Shown: positions 10,967-21,460 of the stretch, piece by piece | Layout of the letters: every line of letters starts with the position of its first letter | Numbering within the stretch: the first letter of the stretch is position 1 | Assembly (NCBI GenBank): GCA_020975725.1 | Contig: QXJR01000005.1 | Coordinates: 682,001 to 746,000, forward strand | Origin: Picocystis sp. L7 | Taxonomy: Eukaryota; Chlorophyta; Picocystophyceae; Picocystales; Picocystaceae | Reading direction: 5' to 3' | Length of the DNA stretch: 64,000 bases | The notes under the pieces: generated by a model | The model's database searches: none | The model's input: the letters and a program-made list of their open reading frames with translations, nothing else | Told to the model about the DNA's origin: nothing | Translations under genes and position numbers: made by a program

Positions 10967-11947
10967 ATGGCGATGAAACCGTGGATTTTTGTGGCATTGA
11001 TTACGATAGTGGCCCCTTTCAATACCTTCGTCTGGTGCATGAAAGAAGATTGCGAACAAAACACCTACGGTCCTGAGTGCTATCAATGCTCCTATTGCGC
11101 AGTGGGAAGGTGCAACGATGGACGCGATGGCGATGGCCGATGCAAAGAGATCAACGTAAAGCCAGGTTGTGCCTTCGTGGAAAACACTATAGCGATCCAC
11201 CCTGGCTCCAGCGTTGTGATCAGCACCTACTTTTACACGAAACCGAACCCTCAGACACGTAGAAAGGTTAGCGTCAGCAGTGATTTGCACAGGAAATGGG
11301 TCGAATCGCTTCAACGTCATGGAATGTCAGGCTTGGTCTTACACGACGGTCTACCATCACACTTGCAAGCCATATTTCAACAAAGCTGTTTGAGATCAAT
11401 CAAAGTGGTACTCAACAATCGCTCAATTAACGATCAACGTTTTGCTTTGTATAAATCGTTGTTGAAGGGGGAAATCCGCAACGAGGCTGGCAAGCCACTT
11501 CAGTTTCTTCCCTTGGAAGGGGCTGCTTCTGTGAGGTTGCTGTTCACAGATATGTTCGATGTAGAATTCTACAAGAACCCCTTCAAAATAATGTATGGTC
11601 TAAAATATGAGCTCTATGTAGGTTCACAACTAGGACAGTGGAATAGATGGATGATCGCTCGTGGAAATGCCTGCAAGTTGAGAATTAAGAACAAACATTC
11701 CCGGTTCTACAATGCAGGAATTTTTGGAGGCTCTACCCGAGAAGTCTTCAGATTGTTGGATTGTTACACAACGGTTGCAAAGTCGCTTCCAAGGAGAGCA
11801 ACTAAACGCAACTGCAATATGCCCATCTTTAGCACTTGTCTCATGCAAGAGTTCCCTCCAACTCGGATATACACTGGGAGCCCTTTCCATTCAAAATTCC
11901 AACTGTTTGAAGGGAACATATCCAACATTTACATCAGGCACAAGTAA
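10967..11947 (+). CDS. Secreted protein: EGF-like Cys module plus transferase-like domain
   Basis: 326 codons from the ATG at 10967. It starts MAMKPWIFVALITIVAPFNTFVWC, a signal peptide or anchor, then a compact Cys-rich module (about 24-68) with CEQNTYGPECYQCSYC and further Cys residues, an EGF/laminin-like pattern. The rest resembles a GT-A-type transferase. FTDMFDVEFYKNPF (about 193-206) looks like the 'LTD-xDV-F-xNPF' acceptor/metal region of many nucleotide-sugar enzymes, and RFYNAGIFGGSTREV (about 245-259) like the conserved 'NAGIFGG' loop. A Cys-containing tail (CNMPIFSTCLMQEF) follows. Substrate unknown. An EGF-like stem on a transferase may be an anchoring or protein-binding module. 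Intact and intron-free. Confidence 0.6.
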   Translation: MAMKPWIFVALITIVAPFNTFVWCMKEDCEQNTYGPECYQCSYCAVGRCNDGRDGDGRCKEINVKPGCAFVENTIAIHPGSSVVISTYFYTKPNPQTRRKVSVSSDLHRKWVESLQRHGMSGLVLHDGLPSHLQAIFQQSCLRSIKVVLNNRSINDQRFALYKSLLKGEIRNEAGKPLQFLPLEGAASVRLLFTDMFDVEFYKNPFKIMYGLKYELYVGSQLGQWNRWMIARGNACKLRIKNKHSRFYNAGIFGGSTREVFRLLDCYTTVAKSLPRRATKRNCNMPIFSTCLMQEFPPTRIYTGSPFHSKFQLFEGNISNIYIRHK

Positions 11948-14900
11948 AAAGACATTATGAAATATTTTTGATGTATCCCCTTTCGTTGTACAGAATCTTC
12001 GCCTGTTGTCATGGCAACAAGCGTTGTTGCAACAGATTGTCTCTGGTCCGTATTTGAAGAATCTACGGTAGGTCAAGGTTTCCATGGAGCCACCGGCATA
12101 GCGATTTAGCTCTCAACTTTCTTCTAGTTAAGGAGAGATAAGGAAGCAGCCCATCAAATGCAAACTTCCAAGAAACCAAAGCTGTCCAAGAAGATAATGA
12201 ATAATATGCTGTAGCTACTGTTGGAAGGAATACCCTTCCTTGAATGAACGGCCCCATCCAAGCGAAAGTGGGGACCCTCCAAACACCGATTTCCCTAGAA
12301 GTTGAGACGTGGAACTCGACAAGGCGCACGAGCAGAGCTCTCGTGGGGAGATCTATGCAGCTGAACCATGGTCGACGAACCCAATGGTCGGCATTCGATG
12401 CCAACGACGTGGAAAACATCGAAACCCTGGCTGGCGCACACAATAAATAGTGCACACCAGCTCAGTTGCAATCGACTTTCTCAAACCTTCATTCACCCTC
12501 CACCGTGCCGTTCCTCACCTCTTTGAGCATCCACCAACCTCACGGAAGGTCCAACGCTGCCCATCGCCATCGCAACACGTGTGATGTAGGACGACGAGGG
12601 CTGCCGAGCCACCAGGTCGTGAGAGGGATGCCTCTCCCTCGGATCCACCATCCACAACAACGGAGGACACCCGACCGGTTCCTCCAACAGCTACACCCAA
12701 TCACTTGAACTGTGCCCCAAGTGTTTGCCAGCGCGGGAAATAAGTTTATGTTGGGTTGGAAATAGGAATGAGAAACCTGCGTGCTGTCCAAAAGACGGCA
12801 CTCTCCAGGTTCCATCTTGCTAAGAAGAGCAATCATACCACACATTCTCAATCGCTTGGTATTCCACAAAGATGAAGGGCAGTCTTGGGTCACAACTTTT
12901 GTTGGTGAAAATATTCAATTATTCGAATAGTTAGAACAAGCCAACATTCGAATGTCTACCCAATGATGAATTAGAAAATAATGTCCTTGAACTAACCAAG
13001 CAGCCTCACGGGCAAGAATCATTTCGAGACATCCTATGTAATAAACTCCCACCCATACAGTACATCCAAAGAAACTTCCAACCTTGCCTGCAAGCAAGTT
13101 CTTTTCTTTTCAATTAACGACTTAGCCAGGAAAGTCCATCAATTTTAAAAGAGTAGACAAGTGAAACGTTCGGCAATTCATCTCCAGCACCAAATGTTAC
13201 ATTGAAGAGGTGTACAGTGTAGTCTAATGTAGATACTTTTCATTGCAGAAGTTTTACAGTTTTTGAGAACACTGTGGTGTATCTACAGTAGCTTCAACTA
13301 TCAAGCTTCTCATGTGCTCCTGAAACGGATTAGCATGTTCGGTTCAATACAAGTGTCTGCTTCAAGAATTTTTAATTGGCCCAAAATACTACACAGGATA
13401 GTTTTGCAAGGACTAGAGTCCATACCCGACTAAAAAGGCTCCAAACAGGATTCCATGTTGGACATTGAAGTTAGTGATGAAAAGGATTACTCCTCTTGCC
13501 TTGCAAATTATTCGTGCTCCATGCAGGATGGATGCATCCCACTCTTCTTCTGCAGAACTCTCCTCAAAATTCTACCAAGGATTCAGATTGCCCTTGCCAA
13601 ACTGAATGTGTTGCAGCAGTGATAAGTGCACGAAAACAATGGAGGGACACGACCGCGCCTTCTTTTGTGAAACATTGCAGGCCAAGAGGGAGTAAACCTT
13701 CTATACACAGATAAAAGAAGACATGGTGAACTCTACTGAATTTCCTACCAACAAAGAATACATGGCTCTTTGAAGATTTCATTCAGCTCCTTTCTAGCAA
13801 GCTTGACTGCCCTATAATGGTAGATGGAGCCAGGATGTGAGCATCAAGAGCTTACTCAGCGCATTAGACGAACGTGGCCATTGTCTGTGTGGCCAAAGGC
13901 CGGGAGAATAGAAATGCCAACATCAACATCGTTGGGCTGTGCTTCTCAGAGACCCTCCAGTGAGCCTCTCCTATTCTCTGCAGTGCCAATCCGACCATGA
14001 ATGTCCTCAACATGTAGACGTTGGCAGAAGGCAAGTAAGTTGATTTTTTATTTTAGCACTGCCGGGCTAGCTTCGGCGATGGCTGATAATCTCAGCTCCT
14101 TGTGCAGCCAAATGCAAGCTGCTTGGAAAACATCACTCTTTGTTCTCCAAGTAGATGCTGCAGCGGCCTCTTAAGTTGCTCAATACCCTCAAACATAAAT
14201 GAGAAATTCAATCAGACTCTCAGAACGTTCTTGAATTGTTGATGAGTTGCTTGATTGAATTTTCTGCAAAGATTTCACTCTTATTGGTCAGTATCCATAC
14301 CTTTGACAAGCACTTAACCCTTATCTGTGTATTGAAAAGCTACAGTACAAGAGACAGTAGTATTCTCCTTGTTACGACAGATGAAGAAGCCCGATTAAAA
14401 TTGTATCAGCAAAGAGCTGAACTTGTATTTAGCAGGCTGAATGCTCCAAGATGTAGCGGTGCCTGACAAGCAGGCATTTATATATATCACTACTATTTTG
14501 CATGATCGAACATCTTTTCTATGCCTATCAAACATACCTTGCACCATCCTATCTAGCAGTTGTGTTCACTGACACGATTCGTCCTGTCCTACCATCCCTT
14601 CTTCATGATTTCTTGTGACCCTTCAGGCTCAGCTATCCGACTTTATCAGTCATATATTTAGTTGTTTTAGGGTTCACAAGTACTAGATGAATCGTTAGTG
14701 TCATTGGAAAGTATAATTGTTGATGAAGACCAAAAATCAGAATTTACCTCATTTGTCAGCCTTCTAGTTATCAACACTAACGAATGTCTACCATCACCTG
14801 ACTCACAAAACTTTCCTCTTGGACGACTTTGGTTGGTTTTGGGCAGCATTGGCGAATTTGTAGGGAAACCTCCAGTTGAAGTAAACAAAGTTGGCGGACA

Positions 14901-15024
14901 TGGTAGATCGAGCCGAATGCATGGCCATCCAAGACTGTCGTCTATACTAGTGACAGTAGGTGGTAAAAGACATGCATGTGGCTGCTGCTTAAAGCACACC
15001 TCTCCTCTGAAAACGGTCACCTGT
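11948..15024. other. 3 kb gene-poor interval
   Basis: Lies between the stop at 11947 (plus) and the stop at 15025 (minus), a tail-to-tail gap. The open segments are short: 12455-12063 minus, 12893-12540 minus, 14236-14466 plus and 15092-14667 minus. 12240-12710 is GC-richer with several overlapping frames and reads like a promoter or leader remnant without a gene behind it. 12720-14640 is AT-rich with many stops. No domain, RNA gene or transposon was recognised. Confidence 0.35.
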
Positions 15025-16467
15025 TCATTTATGAAGGCAGTTTGAGTTGGGGACAAACACATCTGTAATGCTAACAGCAGGCTTGAAATCATCCAAGCCT
15101 GCAGCGATCATGAACCGATGGGTGCAGCCTTCTGCATACTTGTGCACGGCTCCCATGTACACAATTCCCATCACAAAAGCAAATGGCCATTCAAAGCCTA
15201 GCTCAGGATGGGCCTGGAACAAGTCATGCCCAGCAGAATCTAGCCCACCTTTGAAGCAACGCCTTGGTAGACCATCTGAAACATCCGATTCGAATAGAAT
15301 CCCACGGTTGAAGTAACTGCGACCAAGGGAGTTGAGTTTTGTTTGGTTGGTCCAGGTCCATTTGTGCACTACCCCAAACCAAAGCCTATCTGCAAAGTTT
15401 ATCAATGGACCGTTGCCTCTCCAGCTTGCAATCGCGTTGCAGTCTTGCACACGTGTGGAAGTTTTTGCCGCTGCAATTGATGTGCCCGACTGTTCTACAG
15501 TGACGCGCCACTGATTCAGTGTCGGCTGCTCGCTGGGATTGCCACTGGCATCCATCAACCAGATGTTGTTGCTTTTTCCATCTGTCCACAATGAGCCATC
15601 ACGCAAGACGAGGGGCATAAGGTTTTTTTTCCTTTGCGACCCCCTCACAGGTAAGGACCACATCATTCCTTGCAGCGATAGAGTGCGCACTTTAGCCCTT
15701 CCCAATATCACGCCAGGAAGATCCGTACTAAGGCAACCAAGAAAGAGAATGGACCCTCCCTTTCTCCTCTTCCTGTACCCCAAAAGGCATGGTCTGAACG
15801 TCTGACGAAATGCCTTGAAGACCAAGCGAGAGTCTCGTCCAAGCCACCCATGTAGACACTTCAAGGGATGTTGCCAAAGCTCACCATTTTTTATACTGTC
15901 GTACATGATGTGGTTCTTCTCCACTCTCTGCAATTGAAAATGGTAATCTTCGCGGGCAGTTCTCCAGTGTCGATTCTGTTCAAGGGTGTGAACCGGTGCG
16001 ACTCCTATGGTGTGCGCTTGTTGGCATGGGGTCGCTGGCAAGGATACGGGTATTTCTGGCTGCTGCAGGAGAAGCCTTTCGAAGATCGTTGCGTTGAGCG
16101 TCCCGATGGCGCAATGGGATGCCAGTCTCTTTCGCGGGGAGGACGATGCTTTGATGGACACCATGAGGCCTCTCTCCAGGACAGACTTTTGCGCAGGCAT
16201 GCCGTATTTTCCTCCACTGGGTATTGGGCTGATGGCAACGTTTCCCAACTCTTTGGCGCAACGAAGTGGACCAGTTTCCGATCGATCATAGAGCAGCGGG
16301 AGCGGTGCCCTTTCCGATTTCACCCAGAATCGATCTTTCCACGACGGGTCCAGGTTCATTTCTTCCAGGATCGAAGGAAGGCCACGTTCGGAGTGCGATC
16401 CTGTCGTTTGCAAGCCATGTTTCACGAGTGCGAGGAGCCAAACCCATCCTACCCCGTTCCGAAGCAT
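15025..16467 (-). CDS. Propeller-like secreted protein, paralogue 1
   Basis: 480 codons from the ATG at 16467, chosen because it opens with MLRNGVGWVWLLALVKHG, a signal-anchor-like stretch; the open frame extends to 16701. It is clearly paralogous to the gene at 47050-48462. Shared blocks in order: the region around LPLLYDRSETGPLRCA, a LASHCAIGTLNATIFERLL block, HIMYDSIKNGELW, NNIWLMDASG, a WRGNGPLINFADRLWFGVVHK block, SLGRSYFNRGILFESD, and FVMGIVYMGAVHKY with MIAAGLDDFKP at the end. The repeated W-G-x-V-F-D-LW-VH pattern followed by an 'own-glycan' loop recalls the five-bladed propellers of GH43/GH130-like proteins often found beside glycosyltransferases, but this fold call is weak. Head-to-head with the GT92-like gene at 17508. 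Confidence 0.6.
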   Translation of the reverse strand: MLRNGVGWVWLLALVKHGLQTTGSHSERGLPSILEEMNLDPSWKDRFWVKSERAPLPLLYDRSETGPLRCAKELGNVAISPIPSGGKYGMPAQKSVLERGLMVSIKASSSPRKRLASHCAIGTLNATIFERLLLQQPEIPVSLPATPCQQAHTIGVAPVHTLEQNRHWRTAREDYHFQLQRVEKNHIMYDSIKNGELWQHPLKCLHGWLGRDSRLVFKAFRQTFRPCLLGYRKRRKGGSILFLGCLSTDLPGVILGRAKVRTLSLQGMMWSLPVRGSQRKKNLMPLVLRDGSLWTDGKSNNIWLMDASGNPSEQPTLNQWRVTVEQSGTSIAAAKTSTRVQDCNAIASWRGNGPLINFADRLWFGVVHKWTWTNQTKLNSLGRSYFNRGILFESDVSDGLPRRCFKGGLDSAGHDLFQAHPELGFEWPFAFVMGIVYMGAVHKYAEGCTHRFMIAAGLDDFKPAVSITDVFVPNSNCLHK

Positions 16468-17507
16468 TCGAAAGAGGCGCACAGGTCCGTATCCCCAATC
16501 TCTTCCCTTCGATCTACGGTGCCACCCAATGGCTACTGCACGTATTTCACCCGAATCGCATGTACCTTTCGGGGAGGCCTTTTCCCTTTTTCGGACCTGT
16601 GGGGCGATGGTGTCCAAGGAGGGACATGTGGGATGCAAAACGAAGCGAATCCTTGACGCGAACCCGTTCAAGGTCTGCCATCGGGAATCGGATATACGCA
16701 ATCATCGACCGTGGATGCAGCGGGAGCGTGCGTCGTGTACGCGGGAGAGCCACGTTCACGCGGTTGCGACGGTGGACCCTTGGGAAGGTGGATGGTAAAC
16801 AAGGCTTTCATGTCGGACGGAACACGTCCCAGGATGCGAATGCCAGGATACGTACCGTCGTGCATGCAAACATCGATTCGTCGGGGATGATGTTGCGACA
16901 CGGAGACGTTCGCGGAGTCGTGCCTTCAAGTACCAGTGCAGTCGTGGCGTCTCTCGTGGTTCGATCGACGTGGAAGTGCAAGAGCATGTTGGACGCCAGG
17001 ACGCGCGTCCACGTCCCGGCGGAAGGGAGGACCCATGTTCGTGGACCACGCCGCACCATTCGTTTCTTCGCTACTCCCGATGCTTCGCAGAGGAACCCTG
17101 CAACAGGTTGGCATCGATCCAACACCGCTGCACCCTTCGACCCCGTGCCAATCCCAACCTTCCTCTCCCACTTGTGGATCCAGGCCACCAGGCATGACCC
17201 TGGTGGGGGTGCAGGGTGGGAAAAGACCGTATCCGATGGACAATTCAGGGTAGGGTCCGAACGGATATGCGAGAGGGTCGATTTCCAAACGCACGCTTCC
17301 ATACCTGGTGCGTCTCCTACGCATCAGGGAACAAAGAGAACGCATTGAATACCACACGTGTGGGTCGTACAACCGATCCACAGGAGATTGCAGGAACGGA
17401 ACGAAAAATCGTTGCACCAACCAAGAGGGCGAAACCCGCGATCCAGGATTCGTTCCTACCCGCTCCGAAGACGCGGGAGCGAATCGCGTTCGTGGGATCC
17501 CGTGGCT
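16468..17507. promoter_or_regulatory. Head-to-head spacer, GC-rich and stop-poor
   Basis: 1,040 bases between divergent ATGs. Several overlapping frames stay open on both strands (for example 16266-17348 plus), which I read as base composition and not as genes. The right 250 bases (about 17250-17507) are clearly similar to 37026-37360 read on the minus strand, upstream of the second GT92-like copy, so part of this spacer was copied with the gene. It is therefore a candidate for the promoter and leader of that gene pair. Confidence 0.45.
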
Positions 17508-18521
17508 ATGGAACGTCGCGCCGGAATCGATCGGCGCAAGGAGGATGAGCACTCCATCGCCACGAACAACGCGACCCGTGCTTGGAAGCGAAAGTGGCTC
17601 TGTGTGGCATTCGTGTGCTCGTTCTGTGTCCGACTCGCCCATAGCACCGACCTTTATCTTCTCACGACTGTGCCTGCGGGAACTCGAAGCAGCTCCACAC
17701 TGTTGAAACACTTCTTCCGACACTACATCGACCTGGGCATTCCACCCTCGCACTTCCTCGTGGTCGTTCAAGGACTGTCGGAAGACGCCGTCAACGAAAA
17801 GGTCAAAGAGGTCAAAGAGTACGGGGTAGTGTATACACGGAGGTGGATTGGCGAATTCAACAGCAACAGAAAGAGGGCCGAGTACTTCCTGTTGCATGCG
17901 GATGCCAAAGTCCAATCCCACTCGCAATGGGTGGTTCAAGTGGACAGTGATGAGCTACTCATGTCCAGTTCGACGCTGGAAGAGCTGGTTCAATTTTTGA
18001 AGGCTTATCGGAGGAAAGGATACCAAGCGTGCTTTGCAGATAGGGTGACCCGGGATGGAAGCATTCCACTCCATGTTCCATCCACCTACAGGGAGTTTCT
18101 GGATTCGTTTCCCCTTGTTTGTCCTATTACTCGCATGTTCCTCACTCGGAAGTACATCAGAAAGATGGTCCTGTTCCCTGCTACATACCGATCCGCAAGT
18201 CACTTCTTCATCAACCATTTGTGTGTCCGTAGCCTTTTCTCAACAGATGAGGAGTACAACCATGCTTGCCGGGGTTTAGCGCATCATCGCCGTGCCAGAG
18301 TTTTCAAAGATGGATGCGACTATCCAAATGGAAAAACCTTTGTCCACCACTTCAAGTGGCAAGGTTCGCTCAGGGATGACCTTGCTGAGAGGGCAGCTTC
18401 ATTCCGCCACGCAAACATTTCGTGGTACAGGCAATCGTATAAGTTTGTCAAGCTATTGAATAAGAAGAAAAAAATACCGTTGACAAGATGCCAACTGCTA
18501 GACGGCACACCACTCGGCTAA
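17508..18521 (+). CDS. GT92-like glycosyltransferase, copy 1
   Basis: 337 codons from the ATG at 17508; the open frame reaches 17358. A basic head is followed by the anchor WLCVAFVCSFCVRLAHSTD (about 30-48). The domain begins DLYLLTTVPAGTRSSSTLL, then HYIDLGIPPSHFLVVVQG, and the metal-site motif QVDSDELLMS (DSDEL about 146-150). CFADRVTRDGSIPL, FPLVCPITRMF, a MVLFPATYRSASHFF block and FVHHFKWQG follow; the last His-rich block is typical of the family's acceptor side. The copy at 36072-37025 matches about nine residues in ten by eye, in inverted orientation. The C-terminal half of the fusion protein at 25030 is a more distant relative. It probably adds one sugar to a cell-surface glycan in the Golgi. 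Intact, no intron. Confidence 0.75.
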   Translation: MERRAGIDRRKEDEHSIATNNATRAWKRKWLCVAFVCSFCVRLAHSTDLYLLTTVPAGTRSSSTLLKHFFRHYIDLGIPPSHFLVVVQGLSEDAVNEKVKEVKEYGVVYTRRWIGEFNSNRKRAEYFLLHADAKVQSHSQWVVQVDSDELLMSSSTLEELVQFLKAYRRKGYQACFADRVTRDGSIPLHVPSTYREFLDSFPLVCPITRMFLTRKYIRKMVLFPATYRSASHFFINHLCVRSLFSTDEEYNHACRGLAHHRRARVFKDGCDYPNGKTFVHHFKWQGSLRDDLAERAASFRHANISWYRQSYKFVKLLNKKKKIPLTRCQLLDGTPLG

Positions 18522-21460
18522 TTTCCAATGCCCACAGACCTCGCACAATAGAAGAAAACTTCAACACACAACCAGAAAAAGGCATGCTTGGACGATCAAG
18601 AAAAATGGAAACATGCAACCATGATTACTTGAGTTTCTTATGAAAAGCACAAAGAGAGGGAAATTCGACACAAACAGACTGAGTGTCCCCTCTCTAGAGT
18701 TTTTGCGGAGTTGCTGATGGCTTCCTGACCGTTTCATGTTCCAAATTGCTAGCCGCCTAGCCTTTAGGTGAAGAATTGCAATGTTGAAATTGCAATTGAA
18801 GAATAATGTTTCTTTGAGCAAACATTTTTGCCTTCTGCTGCAACAGTTTAGCATAGCTGAGTAGCTCTAGTTGAACACCATTACTCCTGGACCTGGATTC
18901 AAACGTTCGTATAGAGTGCTCTGGAGGTAGACACGGTCTGCAGGAAAAGGGAGCATGGTTGTGATGGCGTGAATGGCAGTTCATGCTGTATTTGCATCGT
19001 CGAGCCGAGTGGCCGTAATAGTACGACCTTGAATTTCAGTCAAGATGCTTGAACGCTGGCCAATTCTCATTTTTTGCAGCACATCACCATTTTTGCCATG
19101 CAATGCCACCGCTTGAAACATGGAATAGACATTGGGATTGTCTAAAAGCGCAGCCGCAGATAAAGAGTAGTGTTGCCTAATAGTGATTGGCGCTTCCAGC
19201 AGGAAAGTTCCTTCCATGCCTTCTACCCTGAGCAAGCTTTGAGTGTCTGAAAAGAAGGAAGAAGCTACCACAATTAACTGCTGCTCTGGATGAATTGCTT
19301 GGGATCCCCTGCAATTTCAGGATGAAAAGCATGGGCTATTTTACTTTTCTGTAGTTGGACTGATAATGAAACCGCATCCCATACCAAGTTGCACCAGCGA
19401 AGATTGGATATTGGCTCAATCCTTGTTTTTACAACCTGCTCTTTCTTGAATCAGCGTTTTTACCTTCTATTAAATTCATGTACTACAATGCAACCGTTGT
19501 TTCAGGTGCATTACATGCAGAAGAATTAGCTCCTAGGCTGCGCTTGAAACTATCATGAGCAATCGGAGCCTTCCTCCATGTATCTTACCAGAGTGGCATG
19601 ATATATTCCCTCCGGCACTGCAAATCTACTTCTCGTGCTTCAATTAGCAAGAATGAGCAACTGTCCCTTTTTACACAATATGAGTCTCCAACTTACATAG
19701 ATTTGATCCCGACATCCCGAAGTTCTTCAGCAAGTAGCATAGAAAATAAAGCACGTCGTGTAATTACTTCGGACGAGAACGGAAGAACCAGGAATGTAAA
19801 AGCGAATACCTAGAAGAGGGGGCGTGTATCTCAGTCTTGCACTATAGGCTGAAAACATTGGCATTTAAAACAGGTAAGAACTATGTATCCATGCCATTTT
19901 AATTAAACGGATTGCGGTCCGTTCAGAGAATTGTTGTGCAGAATGCTTGTATCTCCAAGGCAGCATGAAAGGAACAGATTATACCACCCTCGAAGGGTGT
20001 GAAAGTATGCGTTGCGAATTTCCATGAGAACTTTCGCTGCTAGGCCCCCAACCCACCTTGCCCTGTGCTGAGTTCCCTTCAGAATATCCCATGTATTTAT
20101 CAGTGTTCATCACGGGTAGCCTGTAATACATCTTCCATCATGGAGAACTTTTTATGCAGGACCAGAAAGCACTGTAAAATCACGGTACGGAGCTCCTAAA
20201 AAATAGTCACGAATCCACGAATTTGCTGAAGTGGAATACTTGCTGCAGGATGTTTTCGGACTATTTCTTTAAAACGTGCAGCGTAAAAAAGTGCTGGACA
20301 ACGATCAGAAGTATTTCCATCCATTGCATGCCCTTTGCAGGCCAAACATGAATGGCTTTACTGCTGCCAGATGAAATTCTAAGTGCAACGTCGCAACTGC
20401 GCCGAGGTGTTTGTTGTAAGTAGCCACACGACCGTGGCCAATGTAGTAAAGTGAAAGGCATACAACAGAACAAGTAGAATGTACCCCACATCTGCGGGGT
20501 TGAGGACACCGCAGAAGGCATAAAGCCTTTTGCAATTTTACTCTCCAGCAACATTTCTAGAACTTCCTTGTGAGTTCAAGATGGGGCTTTTTGTCCTGCT
20601 GGATTCCGATAGAAGCGGCATGTTCCTTCATCTAATAGTTCTCTTGGCACTCCGATACTCTCCCCCCTCACCAGAGGGTTCGAATCCCGAAGGTCTCAGT
20701 AGATAAGCTGATTGAACTGCATCACGGAAAGTAAAAGATAACTGGTAAGAAGTGCTACATTTACAAACGTTCTCTGCCTCATTTCATGAACGCTGAGTGT
20801 CTGCACATTTCTTCACCTCGAGAGAATGTGTAACAAAGAATATGCTATCAAAAATAGCTCACGCATGAAAGGCAATGTGGGTCAGTTTGAAAGAAAGACT
20901 AATCGTTGCCCTGCTTCAAGTACCAGGCAGTTGCCATCAAGAAGGGTCATGAGTGATCGCTGCCTACTAGGTCCCTATCGCAAAAGGTGTAGCTTCGAAA
21001 GGAGTGCTGAAGCTTGCTACCTGCTTGGGGGCTACATACCTGACAGCCACTAGTACTGGCATGGATAACAAGGCATACCGTCACCTTCAGGTGCATGACA
21101 TCAAGCAAAATACACGGGATGGAGAGCTTATACCCTCAACAGCACCCACATTCATCTTATAAGTGAAACATGCACCTGTGCCCAAGCAGTTAGCAACAAA
21201 ATATTGCTACTATGCACAAGTTTAACTTGTCAGCATGGCTCCTCTTCCTAGCTATTGACTCGTGTTAGCCTAGTTAATTGAAGTAGCTTCCTGCTGGAAC
21301 CTCAAAATACGTCAGCAATTAGAGCACTCACATTCGCATTGTCATCACTTCCTGGTAAGAAACTCTGACTCATCATCAATTTGTGCAACGGGTACATGGG
21401 AGAGAAGCTGCTCCACTTTCCACCTACTAAGCAAACCTACACTCTCAAAACAAAACTTCC
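18522..21460. other. 2.9 kb tail-to-tail interval
   Basis: Lies between the GT92-like copy 1 stop and the GT47 stop. The first 50 bases past the stop still match the sequence after copy 2, so the copied segment runs slightly past the gene; beyond that no similarity to 33198-36071 was seen by eye. A possible exon at 19308-18981 (minus) is listed separately. Another suggestive segment is about 20535-20400 (minus), where one frame gives a hydrophobic run containing NPADVGYILLVLLYAF. No whole gene can be built. Confidence 0.35.
18981..19308 (-). other. Possible coding exon, unrecognised
   Basis: Open on the minus strand for about 108 codons with well-mixed composition (for example EGMEGTFLLEAPITIRQHY, then ALLDNPNVYSMFQAVAL). 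It lacks an ATG start but is preceded by an acceptor-like site (ATTGCAG before 19308), which would fit a last exon ending at the TGA near 18981. No family was recognised. It could equally be a chance frame. Confidence 0.25.

Noticed and set aside
16266-17348. 360-codon plus-strand open frame
   Set aside because: Overlaps the start of the propeller-like gene on the other strand and the spacer; no motif, low-complexity composition. Read as a GC-driven shadow.
16926-17939. 337-codon minus-strand open frame
   Set aside because: Antisense to GT92-like copy 1 and its spacer; no motif.
20680-20700. GGTTCGAATCC-like Pol III B box, possible tRNA
   Set aside because: The T-stem pairs only three bases and no matching acceptor stem lies at tRNA distance on either strand.
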